64,000 nucleotides of DNA. It comes from Micromonosporaceae bacterium KJ-029 (GTDB lineage: Bacteria; Actinomycetota; Actinomycetes; Mycobacteriales; Micromonosporaceae). Below, in pieces: positions 49,188-57,673 of this stretch. The stretch spans positions 310,001-374,000 of the forward strand of contig BIFP01000022.1 of NCBI GenBank assembly GCA_005402585.1. Direction: 5' to 3'. Within the stretch, counting starts at the first letter, position 1. Every line of letters starts with the position of its first letter. Made by a program: the position numbers and the translations under genes. The notes below the pieces were generated by a model. That model had not been told where the DNA came from. It did no database searches and was given only the letters and a program-made list of their open reading frames with translations.

Positions 49188-50537
49188 GTGGCCAACCGCC
49201 CACCGCACGTCCTGGTCATCGGCGCGGGCACCGGCGGCCTCAGCCTGGCGCACGGGCTGCGCCGGGCCGGGATCGGCGTCACCGTGTACGAACGGCACCG
49301 CACCCGGGCCGACGGGCTGCTCGGCTACCGGGTGGGCATCGGCCCCACCGGCAGCCGGGCGCTGCGCGACTGTCTGCCCCCGGAGCTGTTCGACATCTAC
49401 CTGGCCACCTGCGCCCGCTCCCCCCGCTACTTCAACGTGCTCAGCCAGAAGCTGCGGCACACGGCGTCGTTCCCGTTGCGGCCGGACACCCACCCGGTCG
49501 ACACCGAACGGTCGGTGGCCCGGATGACGCTACGCCAGGTGCTGCTGACCGGCATGGAGGACGTGGTGCACTTCGACCGCACCTTCACCCGGTACGAGCA
49601 GCACGACGACGGCACGGTCACCGCCCACTTCGCCGACGGCGGCACCGCCACCGGCGACCTGCTGGTGGCCGCGGACGGTACGCACTCCGCGGTCCGTCGC
49701 CAGTACCTGCCGCACGCGGTCATCCGGGACGCCGGCACCATCAACATCGCCACCCGGATCCCGCTGACCGAACGCACCCGGGCGTTGCTGCCGGAAACCG
49801 TGCAGCGGGGCATCTCGCTGATCTTCGGCACCGGTGGCGTCATGGGCGTACTGCACGTGATGGAGTTCAAGTGGGATCGTCACGGCCGGCTCAAGCCGGC
49901 CATCGCCCCCGCCGACGCGGCACTGCTCGCCGGCTGGCCAGGACTGCGCCACGACACCACCCGCGACAACATCAACCTGGTCGTCTGGAGCACCGCACGC
50001 CGGTTCCCGCCGGACGTGCTGCGGCGTCGCGGCGCGGAGCTGATCCAGGTGGCCCTGGAGCTGACCACCAACTGGCACCCCCGGCTGCGGGAGCTGCTCA
50101 GCCTGGCCGACCCGGACAGCGCGCTGCCGATCCGGGTGTCCACCTCGGAGCCGGTGCCACCGTGGAAGAGCAGCACGGTCACCCTGCTCGGCGACGCGAT
50201 CCACACCATGACCCCGGGCCGGGGCGTGGGCGCCAACACCGCGCTGCGGGACGCGAACCTGCTGCGCCGTCAGCTGATGCTCGCCGCCGGCGGCGAGAAG
50301 ACCCTGGTGCAGGCGGTGGCCGACTACGAGGCGGCGATGGTGCCGTACGGCTTCGCCCGGGTGGCCGACTCGCTCAACCGCAGCGGCACCAACGGTGACG
50401 ACCGTATGTACCAGCCGGTGTTCGGACGGCTCGCGCTGCTCGGTGCCCGAGGGTACTTCCGGGTGACCAGCCGGGTACCGCCGTTGCGGCGCAAGTTCGT
50501 CGACGACTTCTACACCTACCGGGGCGAGGACGACTGA
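49188..50537 (+). CDS. FAD-dependent aromatic hydroxylase of the polyketide locus
   Basis: Predicted 449 aa from GTG behind GGGAGA. p-hydroxybenzoate-hydroxylase-type fold: GAGTGGLSLAHGLRRAG (dinucleotide binding, residues 11-16), RVGIGPTGSRALRDCL, LLVAADGTHSAVRRQYLP (DG motif) and LLGDAIHTMTPGRGVGANTALRDANLL (GD motif). It matches WhiE ORFVIII, the hydroxylase that is likewise transcribed away from the main operon, and would tailor the polyketide. Confidence 0.94.
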   Translation: MANRPPHVLVIGAGTGGLSLAHGLRRAGIGVTVYERHRTRADGLLGYRVGIGPTGSRALRDCLPPELFDIYLATCARSPRYFNVLSQKLRHTASFPLRPDTHPVDTERSVARMTLRQVLLTGMEDVVHFDRTFTRYEQHDDGTVTAHFADGGTATGDLLVAADGTHSAVRRQYLPHAVIRDAGTINIATRIPLTERTRALLPETVQRGISLIFGTGGVMGVLHVMEFKWDRHGRLKPAIAPADAALLAGWPGLRHDTTRDNINLVVWSTARRFPPDVLRRRGAELIQVALELTTNWHPRLRELLSLADPDSALPIRVSTSEPVPPWKSSTVTLLGDAIHTMTPGRGVGANTALRDANLLRRQLMLAAGGEKTLVQAVADYEAAMVPYGFARVADSLNRSGTNGDDRMYQPVFGRLALLGARGYFRVTSRVPPLRRKFVDDFYTYRGEDD

Positions 50538-50543
50538 CTCTTG

Positions 50544-50585
50544 GCGCCACGGCCCCGGCACCGACCCGTGCCGGGGTCATGGCGC
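50544..50585 (+). terminator. Terminator of the FAD hydroxylase gene
   Basis: CCCCGGCAC (50553-50561) pairs with GTGCCGGGG (50568-50576); an outer GCGCCA / TGGCGC pairing extends it. It begins 7 bases after the stop. Confidence 0.75.
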
Positions 50586-50750
50586 GCGCCCCGGTCCACA
50601 CCGTCCGTTCCGCTCCGGCCACCTGCCGTAGCCTCCGGCGGGCGGATACAAGCTGTAACGGAGCCCGCCTGTCGCCCCGGCCGCACGTATGCGAAGCTGC
50701 CCCGAGTTTTTCTCGTGACGATTCGGACGTGACCCTCAGGGAGGTTTGCC

Positions 50751-51548
50751 GTGGCGGAGTCCTCTGGCATCTGGCTGATACTGATCGTGGTCCTGCTGGC
50801 CGGCCTGGTGGCGGGTTGGCTGCTGCTTCGCGGCCGGCGGGACGAGTCCCCCGCGCCACAGACCGGGGCGGCGCGCGGCGCGACCACGGAGGCGAGCGAG
50901 CCGACGCCGGCCGCCAGCACCGTGACCGAGCAGCCGGACACCGGCGCCGAGCCCAAGCCCATCGAGCCGACGCCGGCCCCGGCCGCCGAAGCGGCCAGCA
51001 CCACCGAGCCCACGGCCGGCGACGCCACCGGTGACGACGCGGCGCCCGCCGCCGAGCCGGTCACCGCGTCCACCGACAGCACCGAACCGCAGCCGGCGAC
51101 CGTCCTGGACGGACCGGCCGAGGAGGCCACCGCGTCGACCCGGCCGACGGTGGCCACCCCGCCGGTACGGGCGAAGGCGTCCCCCGAACCCGCCCCGGTC
51201 GCCGCCGCCGAGGCGGCACCGGTCGCGGCCGAAGCGGCGGCGCCGGTGGCGGCGGCGGAAGAGGCAGCGGCGGTCGTTGCCGCCGAGCAGGCGGCGCCGG
51301 TCGCCGTGGCCGTCCCGGCCTCGGCCGAGGGCGCCGGCGACGACTTCCGGCGGATCCAGGGCGTCGGGCCGAAGATGGCCGCTGCCCTACAGGGCGCGGG
51401 CATCCGGACCTACGGGCAACTGGCGGAGCTGGACGAGGCGGCGCTTCGGGACACCATCCGGGGCGCCGGCCTGCGGGCCACCGCCAGCCTGGCCACCTGG
51501 CCCCAGCAGGCGAAGGTGCTGGCCGCCCAGAACGGCGACAACGCCTGA
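50751..51548 (+). CDS. Membrane-anchored helix-hairpin-helix protein
   Basis: Predicted 265 aa, GTG behind AGGGAGG. One N-terminal membrane span (SGIWLILIVVLLAGLVAGWLLL), about 175 residues of Ala/Pro/Glu/Thr low-complexity sequence, then a C-terminal HhH-type domain (FRRIQGVGPKMAAALQGAGIRTYGQLAELDEAALRDTIRGAGLR) with GVGPK and GAGLR hairpins. Similar C-terminal domains bind DNA or proteins in DUF4332/ribosomal-adaptor-like proteins. The role is not known; it may tether DNA or another protein to the membrane. Runs of repeated Ala-Pro-Val codons make the gene prone to slippage. Confidence 0.8.
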   Translation: MAESSGIWLILIVVLLAGLVAGWLLLRGRRDESPAPQTGAARGATTEASEPTPAASTVTEQPDTGAEPKPIEPTPAPAAEAASTTEPTAGDATGDDAAPAAEPVTASTDSTEPQPATVLDGPAEEATASTRPTVATPPVRAKASPEPAPVAAAEAAPVAAEAAAPVAAAEEAAAVVAAEQAAPVAVAVPASAEGAGDDFRRIQGVGPKMAAALQGAGIRTYGQLAELDEAALRDTIRGAGLRATASLATWPQQAKVLAAQNGDNA

Positions 51549-51566
51549 CCGTCCGACCGCGGGCCG

Positions 51567-51605
51567 CCGGTGTGGGGGTGGCCACCCGAACCACCCCCGC
51601 ACCGG
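51567..51605 (+). terminator. Terminator of the HhH protein gene
   Basis: A 15-bp stem (51567-51581 with 51591-51605) with one G-T pair and a 9-base loop. Confidence 0.75.
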
Positions 51606-51689
51606 CGTAGCCGCATCCGCCTCCGTTAGCCGCCCGGTCCGGTTGGGTACAAGCCCGACACCGTGTAACCCCCGACCGTGGAGGCAACC

Positions 51690-51896
51690 ATGCGTGGCAC
51701 GTCGATATTCGGAGTGATCGTGATGATCTGGCTGGTCATCGGCGCCGTCGCCGCCGGCCAGCGCGGCTACTACAGCGACGAGGAAGCGAACTGCGCCGAA
51801 CTCGGCACCATCCTGGTGACCATCGCCGCCGGGCCGCTGAACTACGTCGGTGCCAATCCGAAGATCGACTGCAAACTGCCCCAGCCGTCACAGTGA
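51690..51896 (+). CDS. Small conserved membrane protein
   Basis: Predicted 68 aa from ATG 51690, with GGAGG 5 bases upstream. One hydrophobic segment (SIFGVIVMIWLVIGAVAAGQR) precedes a short extracytoplasmic part with two Cys (NCAELG, IDCKLP). I do not know its role. The gene has a good ribosome binding site and strong downstream terminator. Confidence 0.75.
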   Translation: MRGTSIFGVIVMIWLVIGAVAAGQRGYYSDEEANCAELGTILVTIAAGPLNYVGANPKIDCKLPQPSQ

Positions 51897-51965
51897 CGGG
51901 TGCCCGACGCGAGCCGTTCCCTCCGCCGGTTGCGCGGGACGGCCGCGTGGCCAGCTCGGACGACG

Positions 51966-52026
51966 GTGCGTCCGGTCCCGCCCGCCTCCGGTCAGCAGGA
52001 CCGGAGGCGGCGGAAGCCGGACGCAC
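51966..52026. terminator. Large double-stem terminator between convergent genes
   Basis: An outer 10-bp stem (51966-51975 with 52017-52026) encloses an inner 12-bp perfect stem (51982-51993 with 51999-52010) with a 5-base loop. It separates the small membrane protein and the beta-helix gene. Confidence 0.8.
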
Positions 52027-52046
52027 CCCACGAGGGTCGTCGCGCC

Positions 52047-53657
52047 TCAGCGGAAGCAGTGCGTGACGGGCACCTTGCTTCCCTCGCAGTTGGTCGGGCC
52101 GTTCTCGATGACCATCGTCTCGTCGTCGACCCTGACCTGGGCCCGCTCGGCGTGGATGCCCCCGGCCTTCACAGTGGACCGGTTGCCGGTCACCCGGCTC
52201 TTGTAGAGCGAGGTGGACCCGGCGGTGACGTGCAGCCCGCCGCCCAGCGACTGCTCGCCCACGGCCTCGTTGCCCTCCACATCACTGGTACGTACCAGCA
52301 GGTTGGACTTCTCGGCGTAGATGCCGCCACCCTTGCCGCGCGTGGTGTTGCCGCTGATCACACTGTCGTCCAGCGGCAGCAGACCCTGCACGGTGGAGAT
52401 GCCACCGCCGGAGACCGTGGCGACGTTGTCACGGACCGTCAACTGCCGGAGGACCAGCACCGCGTCGGAGTTGGCCAGACCACCGCCGACCTCCGCGCTG
52501 TTGCCGACGACGGCGGTGTCGAAGACCTTGGTACGGGCGGAGAAGCTGGCCATCCCGCCGCCCTGCCCCGCGTTGTTCCCCACGAAGGTGGAGGAGTAGA
52601 CGTCCCCGGCCGCCCGGAAGTTGGCCAGGCCACCGCCGTAGCTGACCGCGCTGTTCTGCCGGAACTCGGTGCGGTGCATGGCCATCACACCGCCGTTGAG
52701 CAGGCCCCCACCCTTGCCCTGGGTGCCGGCGGCCCGGTTGCCGACCAACGTGCTGTCGCTGATCTGGAGGTTGCCGTCGTTGAAGATGCCGCCACCACCG
52801 CCCTCCGCGGACAGTGAGGTGCTGTTGGCGACGGTGACCTTCTCCACCACCGCTGTCGCACCGTGCACGATGTGGATGCTGCCACCTTCCGCCTTCGAAC
52901 GACCGTTGCGCAGGGTCACGTCGCGCAGGATCAACTCGCCCCCGTCGCGGACGGTGAAGAACCGGAAGTCCTCGGCGTTCACGCCCCGGACGATGGTGGC
53001 GCCGGAGCCCTCGATGGTGATCGCGTGATAGATGACGGGCAGGCCCGCCTTGTCGTCGGCCGCATTACGCGGGGGCGCCTCGGCGTCGCCAGGGTTCTCG
53101 GCGGCGTCATTGGCCTCCCGCGCGTCGCGGATCCCGCCGTCGTACTCGTCGGGCTGCTGGAACGCGTGGCTCAGGGTGTAGGTGCACTTCTCGGCCAGCC
53201 GCAGGGTCGCACCGCCCTCGGCGTTGGCGCGGACCAGCGCGGTGATCAGCCCGGCGGAGTCACAGGCCACCCGCCAGATCTTGTCGTCCGGCGGGCGCCC
53301 GTTGTTGCCGGCGGGCCGCGTGGGCGCGCGCTCGGGTCCCTCGGCCGCCGCCTCGTCGGGCCAGTCGGCCGCGGCCTCCTCTGGGGTTCCGTCGGCGTCG
53401 GGCCGCCACTCGGGGCGCTGCGGATCCTCCGCCTGGCCCTCCGGCGCCCGGTCCGTGCCGGGCGCCTCACTCTGCAACGTCGCCGCGGACCCGGTCGGGG
53501 ACGGCGCCGGTCGGTCGGGCTCGGCGGCCGAGGCGGCGACGCCGGTCAGGCCCACCGCTCCGGCAACCAGGGTGCCCGTCACCAGGCCACCGGCCAAGAA
53601 CCAGCGGGACCGCCGTCGGGGTCGCGTCGACCCCCGGCTCCCTTGGTACATGGACAT
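52047..53657 (-). CDS. Secreted right-handed beta-helix protein of unknown substrate
   Basis: Predicted 536 aa from ATG 53657 (AGGAACC upstream; an ATG two codons on is also possible). The N-terminus is an exported signal (RSRWFLAGGLVTGTLVAGAVGLTGVAASA, cut near residue 43). About 100 acidic/Pro-rich residues follow. From about 200 on, imperfect 20-25-residue rungs form a parallel beta-helix with repeated GGGI/GGGL plus NN or GN turns (GGGGGIFNDG, GGLLNGGV, GGGLANFRA, GGGMASFSA, GGGLANSD, GGGISTVQG, GGGIYAEK, GGGLHVTA). The pattern is that of polymorphic-outer-membrane-like or pectin-lyase-like folds. No catalytic residues could be assigned. It may be a surface adhesin or a sugar-active enzyme. 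Confidence 0.75.
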   Translation of the reverse strand: MSMYQGSRGSTRPRRRSRWFLAGGLVTGTLVAGAVGLTGVAASAAEPDRPAPSPTGSAATLQSEAPGTDRAPEGQAEDPQRPEWRPDADGTPEEAAADWPDEAAAEGPERAPTRPAGNNGRPPDDKIWRVACDSAGLITALVRANAEGGATLRLAEKCTYTLSHAFQQPDEYDGGIRDAREANDAAENPGDAEAPPRNAADDKAGLPVIYHAITIEGSGATIVRGVNAEDFRFFTVRDGGELILRDVTLRNGRSKAEGGSIHIVHGATAVVEKVTVANSTSLSAEGGGGGIFNDGNLQISDSTLVGNRAAGTQGKGGGLLNGGVMAMHRTEFRQNSAVSYGGGLANFRAAGDVYSSTFVGNNAGQGGGMASFSARTKVFDTAVVGNSAEVGGGLANSDAVLVLRQLTVRDNVATVSGGGISTVQGLLPLDDSVISGNTTRGKGGGIYAEKSNLLVRTSDVEGNEAVGEQSLGGGLHVTAGSTSLYKSRVTGNRSTVKAGGIHAERAQVRVDDETMVIENGPTNCEGSKVPVTHCFR

Positions 53658-53886
53658 CAGGTTCCTGCCTCTCGTGCATTCAAAGACACGGCCGCACCAA
53701 AACGGGCGCGGAGCGACTGACGTCGCGTCAGCCACCAGAAGGAACCGTACGGTGATGAAGGGCTGATATCCGGCATACGTGAATAAGTACGCCATTCGCT
53801 TTCACATATCGCCAGACGGGATGCCGAGCCCAGAGGTACGCACGGCGGCGTCTCCGGACCGGGGCTCAATGCGGGAAGGGAGCGCC

Positions 53887-55977
53887 CTAGCCGCCCACGT
53901 GGATGCCGGGTCGACGGGTCGGATCCGGCTCGGATTTGCGCAGGATCTCCCGGACCACCGGCGGGGTGTCACCACGCCCCAGGATCAGGTACCGCAGCAG
54001 GTGGGCGATCGGGTTTCCCTCCGACCACTCGAAGTGCGCGTGCGGGCGGACACCGGTGGCGTCGCGCAGCGCCAGCAGGATCGCGGCGATGGCGTTGGGC
54101 GCGGCCGGGCTGCTGGCTCGCAGCACCCGGTACCCGTTCACTTCGACGCCGCGTACCCGCAGCACGTGGCGGAACCCGGACGGGTCGACCACGTCGATCT
54201 CCAGGAAGAGCACGTCGGTCGCGCCCGGCACCGGGTTCAGCCCGCGTTGCGCCCGTTCCTTGATGGTGTACTCCTTGACCGCTCCGGTGCGCCGCTTGTG
54301 CGCGATCACGTGCAGCCGGCCGTCATGGGCCACCGACTCGGCGACAAACCGCCGCGCCGCCTCGTCGAACTCGACCCGCTCCGCCCGTAGTTCGGTGGTA
54401 CGGCTGACCCGGGACACCAGGGAGACGGCGATGATGCCGAGGATGAACAGGCCGGAGATGGCGATCCCGTCCGGCTTGGCGACCACGTTCTCGACCAGGG
54501 CGTACAGCAGGACCAGGGTGAGCACGGTGAAGCCGACGGCGACGACGCGCTGCTGGCGGCCGGCCGCGGCGATCGCCACCGCCACCGCGGCGGAGACCAT
54601 CATCGCCAGGATCCCGGTGGCGTACGCCCCGGCCTGCGCGTCGACGTTGGCCCGGAAGAGGACGGTCAACACGATGCAGACGAGCGTGTACACGATGACC
54701 ACGGGCCGTACCGCCCGCGCCCACTCCGGCGCCATCCCGTAGGACGGAAGGTAGCGCGGCACGATGTTGATCAACCCAGCCATCGCCGAGGCGCCGGCGA
54801 ACCAGAGGATGAGGACGCTGCTCAGGTCGTACACGGTGCCGAACGTCTCACCGACCTGCTGGTGGGCGAGGTAGGCCAGGGCCCGTCCGTTGGCGGGCCC
54901 GCCCTGGGCGAACTTCTCCGGCGGGATGAGCAGTGTGGTGACGAAGGTCGTCGAGAGCAGGTAGACCGACATGATCAACGCCGCGGCGGTGAGCAGCCGG
55001 CGGGTGTTGCGGATCCGCGCGGCCAGCCGGGCCTGCGCGTCCGGCCCGTGCCCGGCGACCAACGGCATCATGCTCACCCCGGTCTCGAAGCCGGACAGTC
55101 CCAGCACCAGCAACGGAAAGGCCAGCGCCGCGGTCAGGACCACCTCACCGGGTCCGCCGCCCGTGGTCAGCGCCCCGGTCCAGTCCGCCACCAACCGCGG
55201 GTCGCCGACGATCTCGATCATGGATACCACCACGATCACCGCGTTCAGCACCAGGAAGACGGCGACCAGTGGAACGGCCACCGCCACGGCCTCCCGGAAC
55301 CCGAGCAGGAACACCCCGCCCAGGATCAGCAGCAGCACCACGGTGATGGCGACCGCGGCGGTGGTTCCGCTGAGCGCCTTCGGCAGGTACGGGTTCTGCA
55401 GCATGTGCACGGTGGCGTCGGCCGAGGAGAGGGTGATCGTGACGAGCCACGAGGTGGCGACGAAGCCGAGCAGGACCAGCACGAAGATCTTGCCCCGCCA
55501 GAACGGCAGCAGCCGTTCCAGCATCGCCACCGAGCCGTGGCCGTGCGGGCTCTCCCGCGCCACCCGGCGGTACATGGGCAGCATGCCGAAGAGGGTCAGC
55601 ACCACGATCAACAGGGTCGCCAACGGGGACAGCGCCCCGGCGGCCAGTGCCGCGATGCCCGGCAGGTACGACAGGGTGGAGAAGTAGTCCACGCCGGTCA
55701 GGCACATCACCCGCCACCAGGCGTGCGACCGGGCCTGCCCCTCGGCGGTCTCCGGGCCGAGCGGCTGTACCTGGTGCACGAACAGCCAGCGACGCAGCCG
55801 GCTCTCCCGGGGCACGGGACCGGCCGGTACCTCCACCCGCTCGGGTACGGCGACGCTCCGGCCCGTCCGCTCACCCGGCCGGGTGGGATCCCGGGCGGCC
55901 CGCAGCGCGGGCTCCGGTGTGCCGGACGGCCGACGGCGGCGGTCCCGACCCCGTGCCGGTCTGCTCCCGTTCCCCAT
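53887..55977 (-). CDS. APC-superfamily amino acid permease (large actinobacterial type)
   Basis: Predicted 696 aa. After an Arg-rich cytoplasmic tail of about 85 residues, about 12 spans (from [22 protein letters not shown] to about residue 520) form an APC core; the GXDYFST..Y motif in span 1 marks the unwound substrate site. A C-terminal cytoplasmic part of about 170 residues follows, with SRPVR-like and [47 protein letters not shown]. Such long permeases are frequent in actinobacteria and their substrates are not known. Confidence 0.88.
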   Translation of the reverse strand: MGNGSRPARGRDRRRRPSGTPEPALRAARDPTRPGERTGRSVAVPERVEVPAGPVPRESRLRRWLFVHQVQPLGPETAEGQARSHAWWRVMCLTGVDYFSTLSYLPGIAALAAGALSPLATLLIVVLTLFGMLPMYRRVARESPHGHGSVAMLERLLPFWRGKIFVLVLLGFVATSWLVTITLSSADATVHMLQNPYLPKALSGTTAAVAITVVLLLILGGVFLLGFREAVAVAVPLVAVFLVLNAVIVVVSMIEIVGDPRLVADWTGALTTGGGPGEVVLTAALAFPLLVLGLSGFETGVSMMPLVAGHGPDAQARLAARIRNTRRLLTAAALIMSVYLLSTTFVTTLLIPPEKFAQGGPANGRALAYLAHQQVGETFGTVYDLSSVLILWFAGASAMAGLINIVPRYLPSYGMAPEWARAVRPVVIVYTLVCIVLTVLFRANVDAQAGAYATGILAMMVSAAVAVAIAAAGRQQRVVAVGFTVLTLVLLYALVENVVAKPDGIAISGLFILGIIAVSLVSRVSRTTELRAERVEFDEAARRFVAESVAHDGRLHVIAHKRRTGAVKEYTIKERAQRGLNPVPGATDVLFLEIDVVDPSGFRHVLRVRGVEVNGYRVLRASSPAAPNAIAAILLALRDATGVRPHAHFEWSEGNPIAHLLRYLILGRGDTPPVVREILRKSEPDPTRRPGIHVGG

Positions 55978-55991
55978 CCGCCGCCCCGCGC

Positions 55992-56387
55992 TCAGTCACC
56001 GGCCGACGCGACCAGGGCCCGGGCCAGGGCGGCGGGATCAGCGACGGTCACCGTCATCCCGGGGTGACGAGGCCAGCGGCCGGGCAGCAGGGCGGGCACC
56101 GGTCGCGTGAACCGGACGCAGAGCCCGCCGGCGGTGGTGCTGCCGAAGGTGACGCCCGCGTCGGAGCCGGACAGGTGTGGCCCGATCGCCCGCCACCAGC
56201 GGTACGGGCCACCGGCCTCGACGCCGGCGATGTTCTCCCGGCTGGTGCGCAGCCGCCACGGCCCGAACCGTACCGCCAGGTCTGCTGCGTCGACCCGCAC
56301 CCAGGCGGTCGACGGCCGGACCCCGAGCAGGGCCAACAGCGGACGGAACCGGGGGTCGAATCGGAAGGCGAAGAGTTGCCCCGTCAT
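55992..56387 (-). CDS. Conserved protein with PH-like fold (hypothetical)
   Basis: Predicted 131 aa from ATG 56387; the frame is open upstream without a start signal. It begins [28 protein letters not shown] and has a beta-rich body ([52 protein letters not shown]) that suggests a PH/Ig-like sandwich. It is often annotated only as hypothetical. It is upstream of the permease, separated by 14 bases, and may be in one transcript. Confidence 0.7.
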   Translation of the reverse strand: MTGQLFAFRFDPRFRPLLALLGVRPSTAWVRVDAADLAVRFGPWRLRTSRENIAGVEAGGPYRWWRAIGPHLSGSDAGVTFGSTTAGGLCVRFTRPVPALLPGRWPRHPGMTVTVADPAALARALVASAGD

Positions 56388-56642
56388 TCCCGGGCTCCCC
56401 GGCCGGCGCGGTCTCCCGGGCGGGCCGGGCGGGGTGGGGCGGCGGGGCGGGGTCGGGGCCGTGCTGCGGGACGGCGCCGGGACGCAGCGGTCATGGCCGC
56501 GGCGTACCCCGCTGGGGCCGGCCGACACCCCCCGGGCCGGCCGACCCCTCCCCCGTGGTCACTATCCGGGCGATCACCGCCCGGGCGGGTCGGACGCCCC
56601 CGCGCCCCGCCCGGGGCGGAGCGCGGGGACCCCCCGTCCCGG

Positions 56643-57413
56643 CTACTGCAGGAACGCCCCGAGGGGCGACAGCAGCAACCGACCGAGCGCGGCGGCCGTC
56701 TCGTCGAGCCGCCGGCGCTCGCGTTCGTGCAGGTGCGGGTCGTGCCGGCACCGCCAGATCCGCTGCGCGTTGCGCCAGGCGACATCCCGGGTGTAGCCGA
56801 TCAGCTCACCCTGGTACCAGTCGTCGATGTCGCCGTTGAGCATGTCGATGAGCAGCTGCCACCGCTCCAGGTAGCCCCGGCGCAGGCCGGGGATCTTGTC
56901 CGCGAAGATCTTGTTGATCTCCAGGTAGTCCCGGTGCTGGTCGCTGCCGTCGACCGGCTCGGACTCCAGGTGGTCGAACGTGGTGACCAGCGCGAACGGC
57001 AGGTCGAAGTTGATGTGCGCGTTGACGCCGGCCGCCGCCGAGGGCAGCGGACGCGCGTCCGGGCCACGCATCCGCTCGAACAGGCACGCCCAGGCCTTCG
57101 GGGTGCCGGGACTGGAGTCGCTCCACAGCCGCATCGCGTCGAAGTAGCGGGCGGCGAACTCCACGTCCAGCCGCGACAGGAAGCCCGGGTCGACGAACCG
57201 GTCCGCGTACAGGCCGTCCAGCACGCTGGTGGTGATGGTGAGGTACAGCTTGTTGAAGTCGGCCAGCGGGTTGCTGTGCAGCAGCGGAGGCAGCCGGACC
57301 AACAGGTCCTGGAGCTTGGTCAGGTGGTCGACGACGGCGGGCACGTCGGCCGGGTGATCAGCGAGCAGGTCGACGATGTCCCGATGTACGGGCCCCCAGA
57401 CCGGTTCGCTCAT
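56643..57413 (-). CDS. DUF5995-family protein
   Basis: Predicted 256 aa, ATG 57413 located at the end of the tandem 80-base repeats. All-helical soluble protein with FNKLYLTITTSVLDGLYADRFVDPGFLSRLDVEFAARYFDAM, HINFDLPFALVTT and a final ERRRLDETAAALGRLLLSPLG. The NFDL and His-rich segments are the family's conserved core. No function has been assigned to this family. Found here alone between the tandem repeat and a GC-rich gap. Confidence 0.8.
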   Translation of the reverse strand: MSEPVWGPVHRDIVDLLADHPADVPAVVDHLTKLQDLLVRLPPLLHSNPLADFNKLYLTITTSVLDGLYADRFVDPGFLSRLDVEFAARYFDAMRLWSDSSPGTPKAWACLFERMRGPDARPLPSAAAGVNAHINFDLPFALVTTFDHLESEPVDGSDQHRDYLEINKIFADKIPGLRRGYLERWQLLIDMLNGDIDDWYQGELIGYTRDVAWRNAQRIWRCRHDPHLHERERRRLDETAAALGRLLLSPLGAFLQ

Positions 57414-57573
57414 GCCGGCACTCCGCTGCGCTCCATGCCGACATGAGGCACGACCGCACTGAGCCTGATGATTCGCTCCCTACGCTCGCTCATGCCGGCA
57501 CTCCGCTGCGCTCCATGCCGACATGAGGCACGACCGCACTGAGCCTGATGATTCGCTCGCTCCGCTCGCTCAT
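57411..57573 (-). repeat. Tandem pair of the 80-bp junction repeat, copies C1 and C2
   Basis: Two 80-base units (57411-57490 and 57491-57570) followed by a third start-codon-like triplet (57571-57573). The units are identical but for a few bases in the last 15. They begin at the ATG of the DUF5995 gene. The hairpin reads GGCAT-N13-GTGCC, with a G-T wobble in place of the A copy's G-C pair. Confidence 0.9.
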
Positions 57574-57612
57574 GCCGCCTCCACGCTGCTCGCCCGACGC
57601 CGCCGTGCCGAC

Positions 57613-57645
57613 GCCGGGCCCAGCCTCTCAGGCAGGTGGCCCGGC
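57613..57645 (-). terminator. Hairpin downstream of the LuxR gene
   Basis: GCCGGGCC (57613-57620) pairs with GGCCCGGC (57638-57645) across a 17-base loop, 28 bases past the stop on the minus strand. Confidence 0.5.
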
Positions 57646-57673
57646 GACATCAGTAGAACGACGTATCCGGTAC

